Assembly: GCA_963693305.1 (NCBI GenBank)
Contig: OY855913.1
Span: forward strand, 6,421,701 to 6,485,700
Direction of reading: 5' to 3'
Length of the DNA: 64,000 nucleotides
Source: Meandrina meandrites
Taxonomy: Eukaryota > Cnidaria > Anthozoa > Scleractinia > Meandrinidae
A program made the position numbers and the translations under genes. Shown here one piece after another: positions 52,855 through 64,000 of the stretch (within the stretch, counting starts at the first letter, position 1; every line of letters begins with the position of its first letter). The notes beneath the pieces were generated by a model, which was not told the DNA's origin, searched no databases, and was given only the letters and a program-made list of their open reading frames with translations.

Positions 52855-55198
52855 TTATTCTTTCTTCTTTTTGACACTTGCTGCAGCCATTGCACGTTTC
52901 AGTGTTATGAAGTTAATGATTAACAAAAGTGCATTGACAACATATGTTGAAATACACACCACACAAGTGTCATGTAGGATATAGAACAAAATGTAACCCA
53001 GATAAATTGAGCCTACACAAGACAACAGAGAAAACAGAAACATCGTCCAAGCAGCAACATTGCTTTTGAACATACCTACGGCAAAAAACAAGCAGTGATT
53101 AACATTCAATTTCTCACTATGATACTAATACATGTCAAGCATGCAGTTGATGAGAATATAAATGATCATCAACTAGGTAAAACAATAAAACTACTGAAAG
53201 TCATCTTTAAAGTCAATGATGCAACTTTAACTCACTGCTGCAGAGAATGTTGAGTCAGTATTGTACTGAATATATAGCAGAAATCACAGGATTTAACCCC
53301 ATCAGGGATGGACCATTAGAAAAGTGATGGGGGGAATTCATGCAGACAGAATGACCTACAGGGTCCACGCATAATCAGCAAAGGCCTACCTAGTAAAACA
53401 ATTGAAGAGTAGAAAATGATTCCAAAGATACTGTTGGGCACATTAAGAGGCGAGTCTTTTCCCATAACTGGTTCAACCAAGCCAAACCCAGTACCATACC
53501 TGGTAAAAAATGCATCATACCATTAGGATCATTCCAAAAATGGAACAAAAATTATTAATTTAGTCAAACTTCTTGCTGCTCCATTTAAATGAATTGGCTA
53601 TCTCGCATTTAAAAATGGTCTAGTGTGAGTCTTACAAATATGCGAGGCAGCGAGGCGTGCGAGGCAAGGTATCGAGGCATGCAAGGCATGTGAGGCACAA
53701 ATCCCCAGTCTCAACAAAAAGGCTAACCACAAGCTACCTAAGCTAACTGTAGGCTTACTGATGCGCTATTTTAGGCTAACCAGAGTGCCATGTAGGCTAA
53801 TCAAAGTTCAACATAGGCTAACAGAGATGGCTTGCATGTCTCGTTGCCTCACACTTTGTAATGACCCATCGAGCGGAGACGTTTTCAAGAATCATGGACC
53901 AAATGAAATATAAAGAGTACCATTTTTGCTTGTCACTTAACTGATGGGGGGGGGGGGGGGTGCAGGGGGGTCTGAACCTCCCACTTCCCATACCTTTCAC
54001 TCAGGCTTCCCACCCCTTGTGGTTCCCTCCTCTGTCCCATTTCTATTGCAAAATTACAGTAGAACATCGCCAACATGAAGCCCCAAGAGAAATGTAAAAC
54101 AGTTCGAGTTTGCAGGGTTCAAGTTGGCGGGGTTGGTGTTACTTATTAATAACTTATCAGAGTTTTATTGTTCTTTGCAATCACAGGTTATTTTGGTACA
54201 CTTTCGAAACACTTTCAAGACCTTATACCAGTTGTGACTTTGGTTATACAATCTTTGCACAAATATCTTCAGGCTAATTGGTAAATACTATAAAGTTATC
54301 AATAAAGATTCAAGATTCCGACAAATCAATCAGCTGCATTTGAAAAATAGAGTTCGAGTCAACGGGGTAAATTTGAGTCACATTTGAGCAAAGGGAAAGC
54401 TAAATGAGTTTGAGTTAGCGGGAAGTTCAAGTTAACCGAGTTTCAAGTTACCTGATAGTAGATGACTGAGAAAATAGGGTCAAATCCAGGGGAAATTGGA
54501 TTTTGTTTGAGTTAGCGGGGTTCTACTGTATTATTAAATGTTGTGAAATTTTCTCAATTTCTCCCGGTTCCCACCACCTTGGGAAACCTGCTTCCCGCCC
54601 TCTCTTCTCCTGCCTTCTGCCCCTTTCTCCCAGGCTCCTGATCTCAGGTCTGCCCCATCTGCATTTTGTTTCAACTGGCCAATCAAGATGCAGAAAATGA
54701 TGGAAGCAGAGTTGACAATTGTCAGAAGGTGAATGTGGAACTTGACAATGCTGCATCTCGCAGTTTTTCCACTTTGATTGACGAGCTTTAATGAATGCCA
54801 TCGGAAAGTTGAGAAAAAGATGCCAGAAAGTTGGTATAGCACTTTTTACTCATTTTCCCTCCCAGTTTTATAAATTATTTGTGGGTCAAATGAAGTCAGA
54901 TATTTCATACCAAATCGTTTTCAAACTGGTGACTAAATTTTAAGTTTCCCTTCACTGATCACTACAATTTAACTTACAAATAACTATAACCCCAACCCTT
55001 CAAAGAAAACAGTCATTCAAGAAATGTCTCCTACTTTGATGAAAACACCTTGGAACAGCTCATATGCTCACTGATGTCGCAAAGAGCTTTGAAGTCTTTG
55101 TTGTGCTCCTTTGATATCTCCACATGTAGGGCATAGATTGATAAGGCAATGCCAACAACACAGACTAAGAAACGGCTGATGCCAACACAGTCCACCAT
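52855..55198 (-). CDS. VKORC1: Vitamin K epoxide reductase (VKORC1/VKORC1L1 type), complete, 3 coding exons, 164 aa
   Basis: Exons 55198-55035, 53499-53390, 53075-52855 (495 nt, phases agree). The protein has several hydrophobic membrane helices. The catalytic CxxC is HDTCVVC (C129, C132), and the loop cysteines are C40 (ALC) and C48 (SCS). FSSKYGTGFG and VPNSIFG (N77) match the family's quinone-pocket region, and STY follows the CxxC where vertebrates have the TYA warfarin motif. The tail KKKE fits a KKxx ER-retention signal. Family role: ER enzyme reducing vitamin K epoxide and quinone, supporting γ-carboxylation or redox defence. Whether it is the VKORC1 or the L1 form cannot be decided, so the symbol is tentative. 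A non-coding 5' exon seems to end at 56280 and splice to about 55222. Confidence 0.92.
54057..54528. mobile_element. Tigger/pogo-like non-autonomous element, TA target, VKOR intron 1
   Basis: TA, then CAGTAGAACATCGCCAACAT at the left; GTTAGCGGGGTTCTACTG, then TA at the right. CAGTAGAACCTCGC-type ends with TA duplication are typical of the pogo/Tigger group. GTTCGAGT...GCGGG motifs recur inside; no transposase. Confidence 0.75.
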
Positions 55199-56280
55199 GG
55201 CTAACAACTCAGATTTATTGTCCTGGAAAGGGTTAAATGAAAGAATGAATTAAAGACCTTAGTCCGCAAAGCTGGTAATCTATTGTGTAAAGGTAAAATA
55301 TTACAAGCTACAACTGCAGGCTCAACAGAACTTTGGAGACAAAAAAATTGTTTGTTTAAAATATTGTGGTGTTAATCATATCTATAACAAAATTCTTGAT
55401 TTTGATTGGTTCTGCATGTGTGTATTTGTTGCGTGATTGGTGCAATTAGGTAGATGTCCAATAATTATTGCAGCTGTCCAAATACACCTTTTTATAATTG
55501 ACCACCTGTAATTGGACACCTGCACCATTTACGCACAAACCACATGCACTTGGATGGGCTCTTTGTTGCTTTTCTCAATTGTTTGTAAAGAAAAAAAATG
55601 ATTCAAAATACCTATGACTTCTTCACATGAAAGAGGTTCTCAAAGACTTCCAAACCACAAAATTTGTTATTGATACGATTAATTATTAACTGGACCATGT
55701 GTCATACTCTTGCTCATAATTTCAAAGTGGGCTTGTACTGTGTGCTTGTTCCATAACTCTCTGAATTATACTCTGCTCAGTCCAATTATTATCACTAAGC
55801 AGTTATTGTCTGAAATAGGGTTACCATGGTAACAGATATTCATCTAGTTGTGATAAACAGCATGGAAAATCATGGCTAGATGATTTGGTTTGCTCTGAAA
55901 CAGTATTCGAGTTTCACAAACTGCATCCCACCCATACCCAATGAGCAACTTAACACACACTCCCCCTCCCCCTCCCACTACCCTTGGCCCAATTTTGAAG
56001 AAGCATGTAATAAGTATTGGAGAAATTGCACAAGATGTTGGATGAAACATAAACTGGTGCAATTTTCAATTATTTCAGTTCAAGGAGGATAAAAGGACAG
56101 CAAAAACTAAAGAGCGAACATGTCTGGTCTGTCTGGGGCATGTCTGGCCCAGATCTGTAATGGACCGTAAACAGAATTGCAGAGTGGCGCTAATTTTCAG
56201 TCACTTCTACCTTTTAGATTAATCAACGTTTAAAGAATCGACAATTTTCAATTAATCAGTTAATTTGCACTGTACTTACC

Positions 56281-56559
56281 TGATAACTTCTCCGATTAAA
56301 CCTTGCATCAAACTGCGCGTGTAATTCAGCTTTCGTGCGATTTGATTCCCATGTGATGACTGATCAAAGAGCAAGAATCAAAGAACAGGCGGCGTGGCTA
56401 CCAAGGACTGAATTATCGCCTGGTCGCTAAGCACCTTGTCAAATTATCGATAAACCACCTCGATGAACAACAATTGCAGGAGGTCGACGGTTTCGCGCGG
56501 TTTTTGAGTTCTGATTTTCCAAAACTCTTTGTTTAAAATTTACTGGTTTATTGTCTTGT
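56281..56559. promoter_or_regulatory. Shared divergent promoter of VKOR (-) and NFATC2IP (+)
   Basis: A consensus donor (GTAAGT) on the minus strand at 56279 ends a probable non-coding first exon of VKOR, while NFATC2IP starts at 56560. The transcripts therefore start within about 280 bp of each other on opposite strands. No TATA box was seen; a compact bidirectional housekeeping promoter is likely. Confidence 0.55.
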
Positions 56560-59500
56560 ATGATGTCTGGAAACGAAGATCAGAACACGGAGCCAGCCGT
56601 CAAACGCCCTCCCAAACGAAAAGTGTTGAGGAAACGACAAAATCGCGACGACATCTTTTCCTACAAGGGACAAATGCCATTATCGTTTAGAACTAAGCAC
56701 GTTAAAGTGGATTCTGATAGCTCCGATTCGGATAATGACGAAGCCTTTCAACGAGTGCACTCGGAAGAATACGAAAAGAGTGAATCCCCTAAAGCAAGAG
56801 ACAGTGATAGCGATGGAGAGGACGACCTGTAAGTTCAGTTTTCAAGAGGGTAAACTTGTTTACACTTGGATGATAGAATTTTAATTTGTGGTTGACCAAT
56901 ATGTTAACTTAAGCTTATAATTTCTTATATATTTCATTTTTCGTTTTCCTTTAAACTTAAATTTAATCCTTTAATCCAGTAAGCTTATTAAAAGTTTATA
57001 CTGGCATGGTAATCCCTTTAACAAAGCCAATGAAAAGCCAAAATTATTATTTTGTCATAATTATTAAACTTTGTTGCTTTCCCTTTCTATTTATTTCATT
57101 TATTAAGGCTTATAGTATATCCTTACCTTTCACTATGTCATAAGTTTAATTTATTAACTAAAAAAAAAGTTTTGATGAGGTTATCAATTTACATAATTTA
57201 TAGTATAACCTTTGTTGTAACTTGTATGGTTCTTTTAACTGTACTGCATGTACCGGTATGATTTGTCAGCCCGCTGGTCCAGTGGTTCTGAATGTAAAAT
57301 GGGCCTTTTTCATGGGATTTCCCCACAAATTTGCCACAGCAATGTATAATATTTATATATTGTCTGATTGGACAGGAAAAATCTGACTAACAACGGAATT
57401 CTGTTCTTGAACATACCAGTCTGGCCGGCCAGTTCTGACAAATGGAAAGCACCCTTAGATATTCCTAAAGGGGGAGGGGCTTATTTCTTTGGAATGGCAA
57501 ATAGTAAATTTGATACTCTGTGAAACTGGGAGACTAATATATTTTCAGCAAGCTGGGTACTTTCCTAGCCTTCGGTTCCAACAAAATCACGTCTCTGGGA
57601 TGGCATTGGAAAAATTCAAGATGGCAAGACCTGTGAAATTGCACTAGAATTCTACAGGACATGTATTTTTTTAAGAACCATTTGCCACTCAATGGCACAG
57701 ACTAAACTTATTTTTTTTCTCATTTATAAATATTGAAGATTATCTTCATTACAACTTTCTTAGAAGAATGTAAAAATAAAATAGAATAAATATAATAGAT
57801 TGTTGTAAGGTTCAGTGTATAGACATTCAGAATAATCAAGGTCTTAAAGAATCTGACCCACCCACTTTGCATTGCGCACCTGTTGTTGTTGTTTACGAGC
57901 GCAGAGGCCCACAAAATCTATCGTTTCACGATAACGCTTCTTTCAAAAACAGCGATCGTTCGAAGATAACAAACTGAAGAGAAGCTATAAGAAGCGATAA
58001 GACTTGTTTCTAGCATTCACATCGTGATACAAACAGATTTCTCACCTTTGTCAATCCGCCATTTTTGGGGCCCCCAAAAAAGCCAGTGATAGCGACAGAG
58101 AAGTAAAATCTGTTCCCATCGCGATGTGAATGCTAGAAACAAGTCTTATCTCTTCTCTTCAGTTTGTTATATTCGAACGATCGCTGTTTTTGAAAGAAGC
58201 GTCATCATGTTACAATAGTTTTTGTGGTCCTCTGGGCTCGTAAACAACAACAGGGCGCGCAATGCAAAGTGGGTGAGTCAGACTCTTTAAGTTAAGTTAG
58301 TGTTATAAGCTGGCAGTTAACACATACTTTAACCTTGATTCTTCTGGACATAATTAACACCTCATTGTCTTTGTATAAACATTTTAGGGGTGATACTATT
58401 ATACTCCTTACTTCAAATAACCTTGCTTTTCATGATTAGTGATTTGCTCCCATAATGAAAACTGTAACTTCCAGTTTCCTGAAATTATTTGATTGATTAA
58501 TTAGCAAATCCCATTTGAACACTAATACGATTCTGTGTATTAGATATATGTCTGAGTGGCTAGATAATGGTTATCATTTACATGCACTGGACATAATAGG
58601 ATAGCTGGACTTGTAGCCAGGTTCCTTTTCTCATGGTGGCCACAAGCATACTCAAATTTAGCAAGGCAAACTCTGGCTTCCTAGCCATTTCATTTTGTTA
58701 ATCTCTGGTGCATATTCAGCAATTTAACTCAATTTTGGAACCAACCAAATTAATGTTGATTGTTGGTTATATTTTGTTTGCTAGTTGGGTCACAAATGAC
58801 AAGTCCTTAGAAGAAATCAACAGCTCAGCAAGTGATATCAGAGAAGTGAGTTTTACTAGATCACCATCACCACCTCCGCCAGGCCCAGAGCTTCCCACAG
58901 CCGCCCTGATCAAGATTAACCAGCGCCAAGCAAAAAACAAAAAGCTAAGGTAAGTACATGATTGTATATTTATTTTTAGCTTTCCAGAGTGCAGCACATT
59001 ATCACAAATACTTCAGGTAGATTTTGTTCTGACAGGACAAGCTGGGAGAGTAACCTTTGGGGGTGGGGGTGGCAGAGGGCAGGAGCAGGGAGAATAGGTG
59101 GCAGAAGGGGTATGGGAGGCGGAAGAAGAAGGAAGCAGATTCCTAAGGTGGCAGGAACCGGGAAAAATACAAAACACTTAGCAACACTACATAATATTTT
59201 GCATTAGTAGAAAATCCGCGAATCTGATTAGTTCTCCCACTGTTTTCTGTTCATGGATAGAACACGATCCTGTGCATGTTGCTCTTAGGGTTCATTTTCT
59301 TGATTTTTGGCTTAAAAGTACATACAATTGTAGGTTTTGGACTGTAATCCATTAGAGTTTCTACTAAATAGACTACTCACCCTCGTTTTCTATAAGCAGT
59401 AGTCAACTGGCCGCGGTTGTTCGAAAGCCGATTAGCGCTAACCCACGATTAAATCGGCCTAATCCAGGGAATAAATTTATCTTTCGATTAAATTCTGTTC

Positions 59501-62500
59501 CTCAAAGCTCGGTTAGCACTATCCGAGGGATAAACTAAGGGGGAAATTTAACACCCCTAGCGAGGTGGATTAACTCACTAATCGGGGAAAAATTTGCAAA
59601 ACAAACAAAATGGCCGACTGGCTGGTTTGGTGGTTTTGCTTTAATGCCGGGTCCAGTGAGGAAAGAAAAGCAATTTAGGATACCTGACGACTTCTCCAAA
59701 ACACATTTTATTTTTCTCTCGAGGACGTGTGCAGTCCCGCATCCGGTTTTCCCACGGTTTTTTTTACCTCTGTCCGGAGATCGCAAAATTATACACAAGA
59801 ACGAAGCAAAGAAATTTCAGCATTTTCCTCAGAGGTAGAAATCGTCCCTCACTAACCGCTGTAATGTAAAATGCAACATCAGTGGTGGAATTAAAGGCTT
59901 TTTTTTGCCTAAAAATGGCGAGTGTTCATTTGATTTTACGGACAGAATCTGGTAAAAGTTTAGATTACTGTCGAATTTGTTTGTTGTTCATTCGGCTGAA
60001 CTAACAAGCCATCAATCTACGCTTTCAGTTTATTCTTCTTGCATAGTTTAATACTTTAATGCCTTTCTTCTGTTCTAATATTTTCCCCTAGCCAAACTTT
60101 GTTTTGTTTCATTCATGCCATTGCGATTCTCACTTTATTTGCCCATCGCCATTATATTTATTCACAGTAGTTCGTACTAGTTCCGTGTAAGAGAAATCTA
60201 CAAACTTTTACTGAAGTCATGTAAAAGTTTCAGCATTTCGGTTTCGTGAACTTCTCAGTTTAGAGAAACAATTCTTAATTTATAAAATACAAACGGCTAA
60301 GGCTGAAAATTAGTCAGAGCAGTTAGCGTTTTTATTTATTTCCAGCCGTTGCACGGGCCTACTTGCATGATTCAGCGAGCTTCGCCCAGCGTTTATGCAA
60401 AATTTGCACAGGATACATTGAAATTATTTTTGGTCAAAAGTCTAATTTTTATCTTAGTTTTTTCTGTTGTTTCTTATTGATACCCGAACACATGAAATTT
60501 CGTTAAGGAAATTGGGCTTTATTTCTTTTTCTCATTTTATTTTTTATTTCTACAATAATTTCCGTTGTATTTTGTAGGAGCCGTCATTTTTTATCCCTTC
60601 CCTTCCCTCCCCTCGCGCTCCACCGTTTCTCCCTCCAATAACCGGTTTTACCGGGTTAATCTGAGTTTAACCGATGGATAGTTAATCGTAGGTTAAATTT
60701 GCTTTCGGGAACACCATTTTATCCCCCGATTAGTTATCCTGAGAATAAGAAATTTAATCGCGGAATAACTGCTAATCGTGGGTTATTTTAATCGGCTTTC
60801 AAACAACCGGGGCCTGGGCTGTACCCTTGCAGGATCTTCTCCCCCCCACTTAAGAACCAGGTTCTACGCAGCAGGACGCATCCTTACCAGATCCCACGTG
60901 TTAACACAGAGATGTTTAAGAAGTGCTTTGTAAATAGATGTCTTTTTTTATTCTAAATAGCTAGCTAGTTCTATATTCATTTATAATGGACTTTGTAAGT
61001 TTTAACGTTTGTTTAAAACCTTGAATGAAGACTTTTTATTTATTTATTTACCTCATTGACTATTCAATCATAGCTCATAGTCTAGTTGTTAAATGGAAAT
61101 AGCACAAAGATGTGGGAACCACTAAGGAAAGGGTGGAGCAGGAGGTGCAGCCCCCCTGCCCACCCCTCCCTGCACTTACCTGGCAATAGACCAACATTCT
61201 ACCCAGGGGGAGTAGCAAGACTCCTTGTCACCTTACATGACCTAAATGCCCAAAGCACATTAAGCCCTAGTAGTTTTAGGATAGTAGACTTGTGGAGGTT
61301 TTACCGTAAGCCCACTGCAAACTAGCCAATTTTTCATTGGCCATCAAAAAATTTTCACTTATCAGTTAGTGTGCAGTGAATTCAGACAAGTCTACGACAA
61401 GATCAGGCCTTGTCGGTCAATATCTGGTAGTGCTAGATTTCAAAATGTCTTGTCAAGCCTTGTCAGCTAGTGTGCAGTGGACCAAGATATTTGATCGGGG
61501 CTAATGGTCATATCATTACCAATAAAAAAGCATTGTTGTAGTCACATGAGCAAGCATCATTTTTAGTAAGGCGGCTATCAGCAGGAGCACAACAAAAAAT
61601 TAGCTAGCTTGCCGCAAGCTGGTGGCCCAACAAAAGTTTAACCTCATTTGACCCTAAAAAATCTCCTGTTCTACGACAAAAAATCTGCTAGTGTACGGCT
61701 GGCTTTACCTTTCATCTGGGATGTACATGTGCAAGTGTTACTAAACATGAAACATGCTGTACTGATGTTGCCATTCAATGAATTCTTTTAGCAATACTGA
61801 CATCTGCATGTTGGATGTTTTGTTGCTTGTACAGTCGGAAACCAAGCTATTCAGGAAAAGTAGACATCAAAGTAACCGCACTGAATATAAATTGCATGTG
61901 CTTTTGTTGGCTGTTCGATCCATGTTGATTTGGTTGAGAAGGTTGAAAGACCAAGCAAGAGAAAGGCACAATTTTAACAAAAGCTTTTATCAACAAATTG
62001 ATGATTGAATCATTTCATCAGTGGAAAACAAAACTAACTGCTGTCCAACAATTTGTATTTTTACAGAGAGCTGGATAATGTGTTGGATTTACTGAAAAAG
62101 TCGGCTGACAACAGTTGGTCCTCGCCCGATAGTCTCCGTCCAAACAGCGTGATTAATCTAGATGACAGTTATGGTCTTCCCAGTCCATCTGAACGGAATA
62201 TTGTTGCGAAAGTTCGAACAAGATCAGGAATAAAAAGATTCACTATGAAGGCTGTAAGTAGCACGACACACCATTTACTTTACAAGCTGGTCAGCATCAG
62301 TTTGTTGTTCATCTCGCACTGTAGATTTTTTATGCATTTTTAAGTACTCACCATTGTTAGCTTAGCTGTCCTCATTCCTGTTGGATTGTTATCAGTTGAA
62401 CCCCTTCATTGGTGATTTTCAACCTTCGAGTTAGTAAACTATCATTTCGATGTTTTATACATTGATATATAAAGAAAATCTAGATTAACGTAACTTCTTG

Positions 62501-63741
62501 TTCAGGTGTGAAAAACATATTTGCCTGCACACTAAACAGTGACTTATTCCTTTAGCTTTAAACTTCTTTCTTTCCCTCAGGTTTTTTAACAATCACTTTC
62601 GTCAGACTGTAAATATTGTTCAAACACATTTCAGTTCCTGGGCTGTTCTGTATGTTATTTTGTATTTTATGCATCTTAATAATGTACATGTACTGCAATC
62701 AGTCTTCTCAAATTGGGTATTCAAACTGATAACACCCAGTGTCATCTCATGATATCCAGAATCAGCACCACATCTGTATTATCCAGGCTCACCTTTGGGT
62801 CACACGCACAAGTGATCTGCGAGCAAAGCTTTCTTGTGGCTACGCCACTCGAGTGCTGCTTTCTGTCACGGCTTCCACGTGTGACCCAAAGGTGAGCCTG
62901 CTCCCAGGCTACTCCTGTATGAAATTGAGCTCCTCTTTATCCGCACTGAGAACTATCTGAAGACTCTCGATGTCTAATAACCAAAATTAATAGGTTTAAT
63001 GGGTATATTAAAATGCAGAGATACTCTGTTAAATTTAAGATGTTTCTCACCACAGGCAGAACCATTTGGAAGGGTCATATCATTGCTTGCAAAACAGGAA
63101 GGCGTGACAGAAGACAAGATCATGCTAAGTCTTTCAGACATCAACATACTGGGCTATGATACGCCCGTTTCTATTCACCTCAGCGTAGCAGATATCATTG
63201 GTGAGTTCACATATGACAGCCAGTTAGATCTAATACATGTTCAATAAATGGTGAATTCAGAGGTGAGGTGAGGGGTGAGGAGAAGGTGAAGATGGACCAG
63301 AGGAGGACCCAGACTGAAGGTGGACCCTTTCTTGCCCCTGCAGGGGGGGAGGGGAGGGGGCAGAATGGCCAGGGGTATTTTGTGATGTGTGTACCGCCCC
63401 TAATGTGCGAACTGTGGGCAGGGAAGCTGCAAACAGGGTGAGCAACACAAAATCTCCTTTCAAACAAAAAAAACACCATTTCGAGATCTGGCATCCCAGG
63501 CCACTTTTGAGAACAAAAAAATCCAGGGAATCCAGATTAGATAGAAGCAGACGTCCTCTTTCCAGTTATACCCTTTGAAGTATAAATTGAGTGTCAAAAA
63601 AGAAATTGTTTTCTCTCTCTAGAATGTGTAGTCGTGGATACACCAGTAGTGGACAAAATGGAAGAAGACGAGGAAAATAGAATTGAAATAAAAGTTCAAG
63701 GGAATGATCCCGACTCAAAGAAAACGTTTAAAGTATTAAAG
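56560..63741 (+). CDS. NFATC2IP: NFATC2-interacting protein (NIP45), 5' part, runs off the right edge
   Basis: Exons 56560-56828, 58785-58949, 62067-62253, 63056-63200, 63623-63741 join in phase to 885 nt (295 codons); the last donor (GTAACA) leads out of the window. The N-terminus is MMSGNEDQNTEP followed by a basic KRPPKRKVLRKRQNR stretch and acidic serine clusters (DSDSSDSDNDE), typical SUMO or CK2 target composition. Exons 3-4 encode a first SUMO-like fold (VAKVRTRSGIKRFTMKA, EPFGRVISLLAKQEGV, SVADIIECVVV), and exon 5 begins the second (RIEIKVQGNDPDSKKTFKV). This is the layout of NFATC2IP/NIP45 and the related Esc2/Rad60 proteins, which act in SUMO-dependent genome maintenance and cytokine gene regulation. 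Start: the first of two adjacent ATGs. Confidence 0.88.
57848..58286. mobile_element. Fold-back element, 439 bp, TTAA target, NFATC2IP intron 1
   Basis: TTAA flanks both sides (57844-57847, 58287-58290). The ends AGAATCTGACCCACCCACTT and, inverted, AGAGTCTGACTCACCCACTT continue as arms of almost 200 bp around a TTGGGGCCCCCAA centre. Confidence 0.85.
59409..60814. mobile_element. 1.4-kb TIR element rich in TTAATCG motifs, NFATC2IP intron 2
   Basis: Ends GGCCGCGGTTGTTCGAAAGC and, inverted, GGCCCCGGTTGTTTGAAAGC continue into ACCCACGATTA. Many subterminal TTAATCG/CGATTAA copies. No transposase frame seen. Related short copy at 9064-9302. Confidence 0.75.
60880..61062 (+). repeat. LINE 3' tail-like fragment
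   Basis: CACAGAGATGTTTAAGAAGT, then TTTATAATGGACTTTGTAAG and a (TTTA)n tail. Similar to non-LTR 3' ends; no coding part is left. Confidence 0.45.
62784..62900. repeat. MITE with perfect 22-bp ends CAGGCTCACCTTTGGGTCAC
   Basis: CAGGCTCACCTTTGGGTCAC at the left and its exact inverse at the right, 117 bp in total, in the NFATC2IP intron just after exon 3. No clear target duplication. Confidence 0.8.
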
Positions 63742-64000
63742 GTAACATTTGTTATTTATCAACTGAAGTTATTTCTTCTTTCCTGGAGCAGTATTTCTCA
63801 ATCAGTTAGAGGTAACATCAAAACCAATCGTGGCTCGCTCACACACGTTTTCCCGCGCTTCACATTGGCTACTTGTACTTGCTTCGAGTTTTGATTGGTT
63901 ACTGGATTCTCTATGTCCTTTGTGATTGGCCAGAGTGATTACTTTGGTTTTGGTTACATTACGACACGCAAATGAAAACTCCTCTAAATTCACGTTTACT

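Noticed and set aside
52525..52874. Repeated open frames with FPGDCYHP-type repeats
   Set aside because: Generated by the minisatellite; all frames stay open because the unit has no stop. Located beyond the VKOR stop.
61303..61709. Possible TIR element (CCACTGCAAACTAGC versus inverted CCGTACACTAGC)
   Set aside because: Ends match only partly and no target duplication could be read; left unannotated.

Overview
The window is animal nuclear DNA. Genes are split into many short exons with GT/AG borders, introns are AT-rich, intergenic space is full of tRNA-derived SINEs, LINE tails and small inverted-repeat transposons, and there is no operon structure. The proteins are typical metazoan ones, and the repeats (SINE heads with a shared tail, poly-G/poly-C-ended DNA elements) look like those of corals or sea anemones. 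A cnidarian, perhaps a stony coral, is my best guess; that is inference, because no marker gene is present.

Layout: (1) about 1.2-35.7 kb, minus strand: the 5' half of a giant gene that I recognise as HECTD4, a HECT-type E3 ubiquitin ligase. I could chain 34 coding exons with consistent phase, giving 2,725 codons from the start codon; the catalytic HECT part lies beyond the left edge. (2) 36.4-42.5 kb, plus strand: GTF2H3 (TFIIH p34), complete in 13 exons, 316 aa, head-to-head with HECTD4. (3) 42.5-45.7 kb: repeat-rich gap between convergent genes. (4) 45.7-51.4 kb, minus strand: MAPK7/ERK5, complete in 5 coding exons, 1,160 aa, with a promoter holding TATA, MEF2-like, CRE and CCAAT motifs. 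(5) 52.9-56.3 kb, minus strand: a vitamin K epoxide reductase (VKORC1/VKORC1L1 type), complete, 164 aa. (6) 56.6 kb to the right edge, plus strand: the 5' part of NFATC2IP (NIP45), a SUMO-like-domain protein, head-to-head with VKOR and running out of the window.

The genes have unrelated housekeeping or signalling jobs (ubiquitin ligation, transcription and repair, MAP kinase signalling, ER redox chemistry, SUMO pathway). Two pairs share short divergent promoter regions: HECTD4/GTF2H3 and VKOR/NFATC2IP. I found no new multi-gene system. The most unusual content is the transposon layer: at least eight non-autonomous DNA elements whose ends and target-site duplications can be read directly (5, 5, 5, 6, 6, 6, 8 and 9 bp, plus TTAA and TA types), two of them nested inside SINEs, and a GC-rich structured-looking block at 4.25-4.56 kb that I cannot identify.
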